NCBI GenBank assembly: GCA_900767075.1
Contig: CAAFXX010000550.1
Span: 1 to 6,313 of the forward strand
Source: Bacteroidales bacterium
GTDB taxonomy: Bacteria; Bacteroidota; Bacteroidia; Bacteroidales; Muribaculaceae
Direction: 5' to 3'
Length of the DNA: 6,313 bases
Below, piece after piece: positions 5,496 through 6,313 of this stretch. Within the stretch, counting starts at the first letter, position 1. Each line of letters starts with the position of its first letter. The notes below the pieces were generated by a model, which was not told the origin of the DNA, searched no databases, and saw only the letters and a list, made by a program, of their open reading frames with translations. Position numbers and translations under genes: made by a program.

Positions 5496-6313
5496 TCTTT
5501 CATTAGCATTTCCCCGGTCTTTACCCAATAATAATATGCTTCCGGATATGTCCGCTTCAATTTATTCAACTTATTTGTCAATGAACTTGAAAGCGTCATG
5601 TCAAGGACAATCTCAGGATTGCCCGGATATTTTTGAACAGTTGTAATGTCCTTTCTTATGCAGGTGGAAATATATGCAGCTTTTGCTGAATCAACAATGG
5701 CATGATCAATGTGATAATTCGAAGTATGGATAAAAGGTTTTATCTTCTTTATTCCATCCTGTATAATATCGAAATTGCCGATTCCGGCTTTTCCCCTTGT
5801 TGCGATAAGAAGAGAAGTCTGTAAAATGTCATCAAACACAGAATCCAGATTATCAATATCCCGGTATGCCATTTCTACCGCTACTATGCGGCGGAATGAT
5901 ATTGCTGTTTTTTCAAGGTTATCAACGATGTCAAACAATCGGGCAACATCATATAACTGCTTTACAACCTCAACCGAGCACACCCGATTCTTTTTGAAAT
6001 ACGGTATGCCGGTGGTATTGGGAGCAAAGGCAGTAAGTTTGTCACCAAGTATATCACCGACTGATGGAACCCGTACTTTAAGAGGTTCGCCTTCAATCTC
6101 AATGAACGGGCTGACAATCGGTATTTCAAGGGTGTCTATATAATGGCAATTCTCATATAATACATCAAGAAGAATATATCCGTCACCGGAATTCCGTCCT
6201 GTATATACAATCCTATAGAAAAATTTGGAGTGACTTTTCGGTATATTCTTTCCGGGAGACTTACGTTCTATAAAATCAACCTTTGTAAAACCATAATCCC
6301 TGAATCCGGATAA
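5492..6313 (-). CDS. AbiEii/AbiGii-type nucleotidyltransferase toxin (N-terminally cut by window edge)
   Basis: The frame is open from the right edge to TGA 5494-5492: 273 residues, with the start outside. A GTG at 5983 is internal and not the start, because recognisable family sequence continues upstream of it. In fragment numbering, ILLDVL (D50) fits a catalytic-palm strand, VPSVGDILGDKLTAF (81-95, K92) fits the conserved lysine motif, and KQLYDVARLFD (118-128) fits the conserved (K/R)xxxD motif of AbiEii proteins. The first motif, which carries the two metal-binding acidic residues, should lie beyond the edge. Known AbiEii proteins are nucleotidyltransferase-fold toxins of type IV toxin-antitoxin systems. 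They arrest growth, in some cases by modifying tRNA, and give abortive phage resistance; the AbiEi partner is normally encoded just upstream, outside this window. The gene ends in a coupled micro-ORF and a terminator. DNA here is AT-rich. Family assignment is good; activity cannot be judged. Confidence 0.85.
   Translation of the reverse strand, partial: LSGFRDYGFTKVDFIERKSPGKNIPKSHSKFFYRIVYTGRNSGDGYILLDVLYENCHYIDTLEIPIVSPFIEIEGEPLKVRVPSVGDILGDKLTAFAPNTTGIPYFKKNRVCSVEVVKQLYDVARLFDIVDNLEKTAISFRRIVAVEMAYRDIDNLDSVFDDILQTSLLIATRGKAGIGNFDIIQDGIKKIKPFIHTSNYHIDHAIVDSAKAAYISTCIRKDITTVQKYPGNPEIVLDMTLSSSLTNKLNKLKRTYPEAYYYWVKTGEMLMKE

Noticed and set aside
5492..5983. GTG at 5983 as the true start of the toxin-like gene
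   Set aside because: The same frame is open for 110 more codons to the window edge, and these contain the conserved DKLTAF region of the family.
5775..6143. 122-codon plus-strand frame opposite the toxin gene
   Set aside because: It is antisense to the conserved AbiEii-like region, with no recognisable protein features.
1746..6313. DISARM-like or other SNF2-based defence island
   Set aside because: No methyltransferase, DUF1998, PLD nuclease or other partner gene is in the window, and the SNF2 protein carries a SWIM finger typical of stand-alone chromosomal members.

Overview
The window looks like chromosomal DNA of a gut-type Bacteroidota, most likely order Bacteroidales. The evidence is promoter-like elements of the TAnnTTTG type, AT-rich leaders with weak or no Shine-Dalgarno sequence, and protein families common in that group. 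The genus cannot be fixed from the sequence; a Muribaculaceae- or Bacteroides-like organism is only a guess.

Layout, left to right. (1) Bases 1-886, minus strand: the first 295 codons of a large RecQ-family helicase with an N-terminal DEDD-type 3'-5' exonuclease domain. The helicase core lies beyond the left edge. Its promoter (932-960) overlaps a perfect 7-bp inverted repeat. (2) Bases 887-1416: an AT-rich gap of about 530 bp without a convincing gene. It holds three copies of a REP-like hairpin repeat built on GTAGGGACATGCC. (3) Bases 1417-1680, plus strand: a small Ala/Lys/Asp-rich LEA-like helical protein, followed by a strong intrinsic terminator. (4) Bases 1746-5234, minus strand: a complete 1162-residue SWIM-type zinc-finger SNF2 helicase with all classical motifs. 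(5) Bases 5260-5495, minus strand: a short, packed stretch with a 40-residue winged-helix-like fragment, a perfect 26-bp palindrome that acts as a terminator, and a 24-codon ORF that overlaps the stop of the next gene by ATGA. (6) Bases 5492-6313, minus strand: the C-terminal 273 residues of an AbiEii/AbiGii-type nucleotidyltransferase toxin, with its start beyond the right edge.

The genes do not form one operon. The RecQ-exonuclease and SNF2 genes each have a promoter-like element. The LEA-like gene is convergent with the SNF2 gene, and the toxin gene has its own terminator. Two nucleic-acid helicases and a type IV toxin-antitoxin component in about 6 kb suggest genome maintenance or defence. 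However, I see no assembled defence system whose parts are all present, and no clearly new system. The least explained parts are the toxin-coupled micro-ORF with the winged-helix fragment, and the repeat-filled gap.
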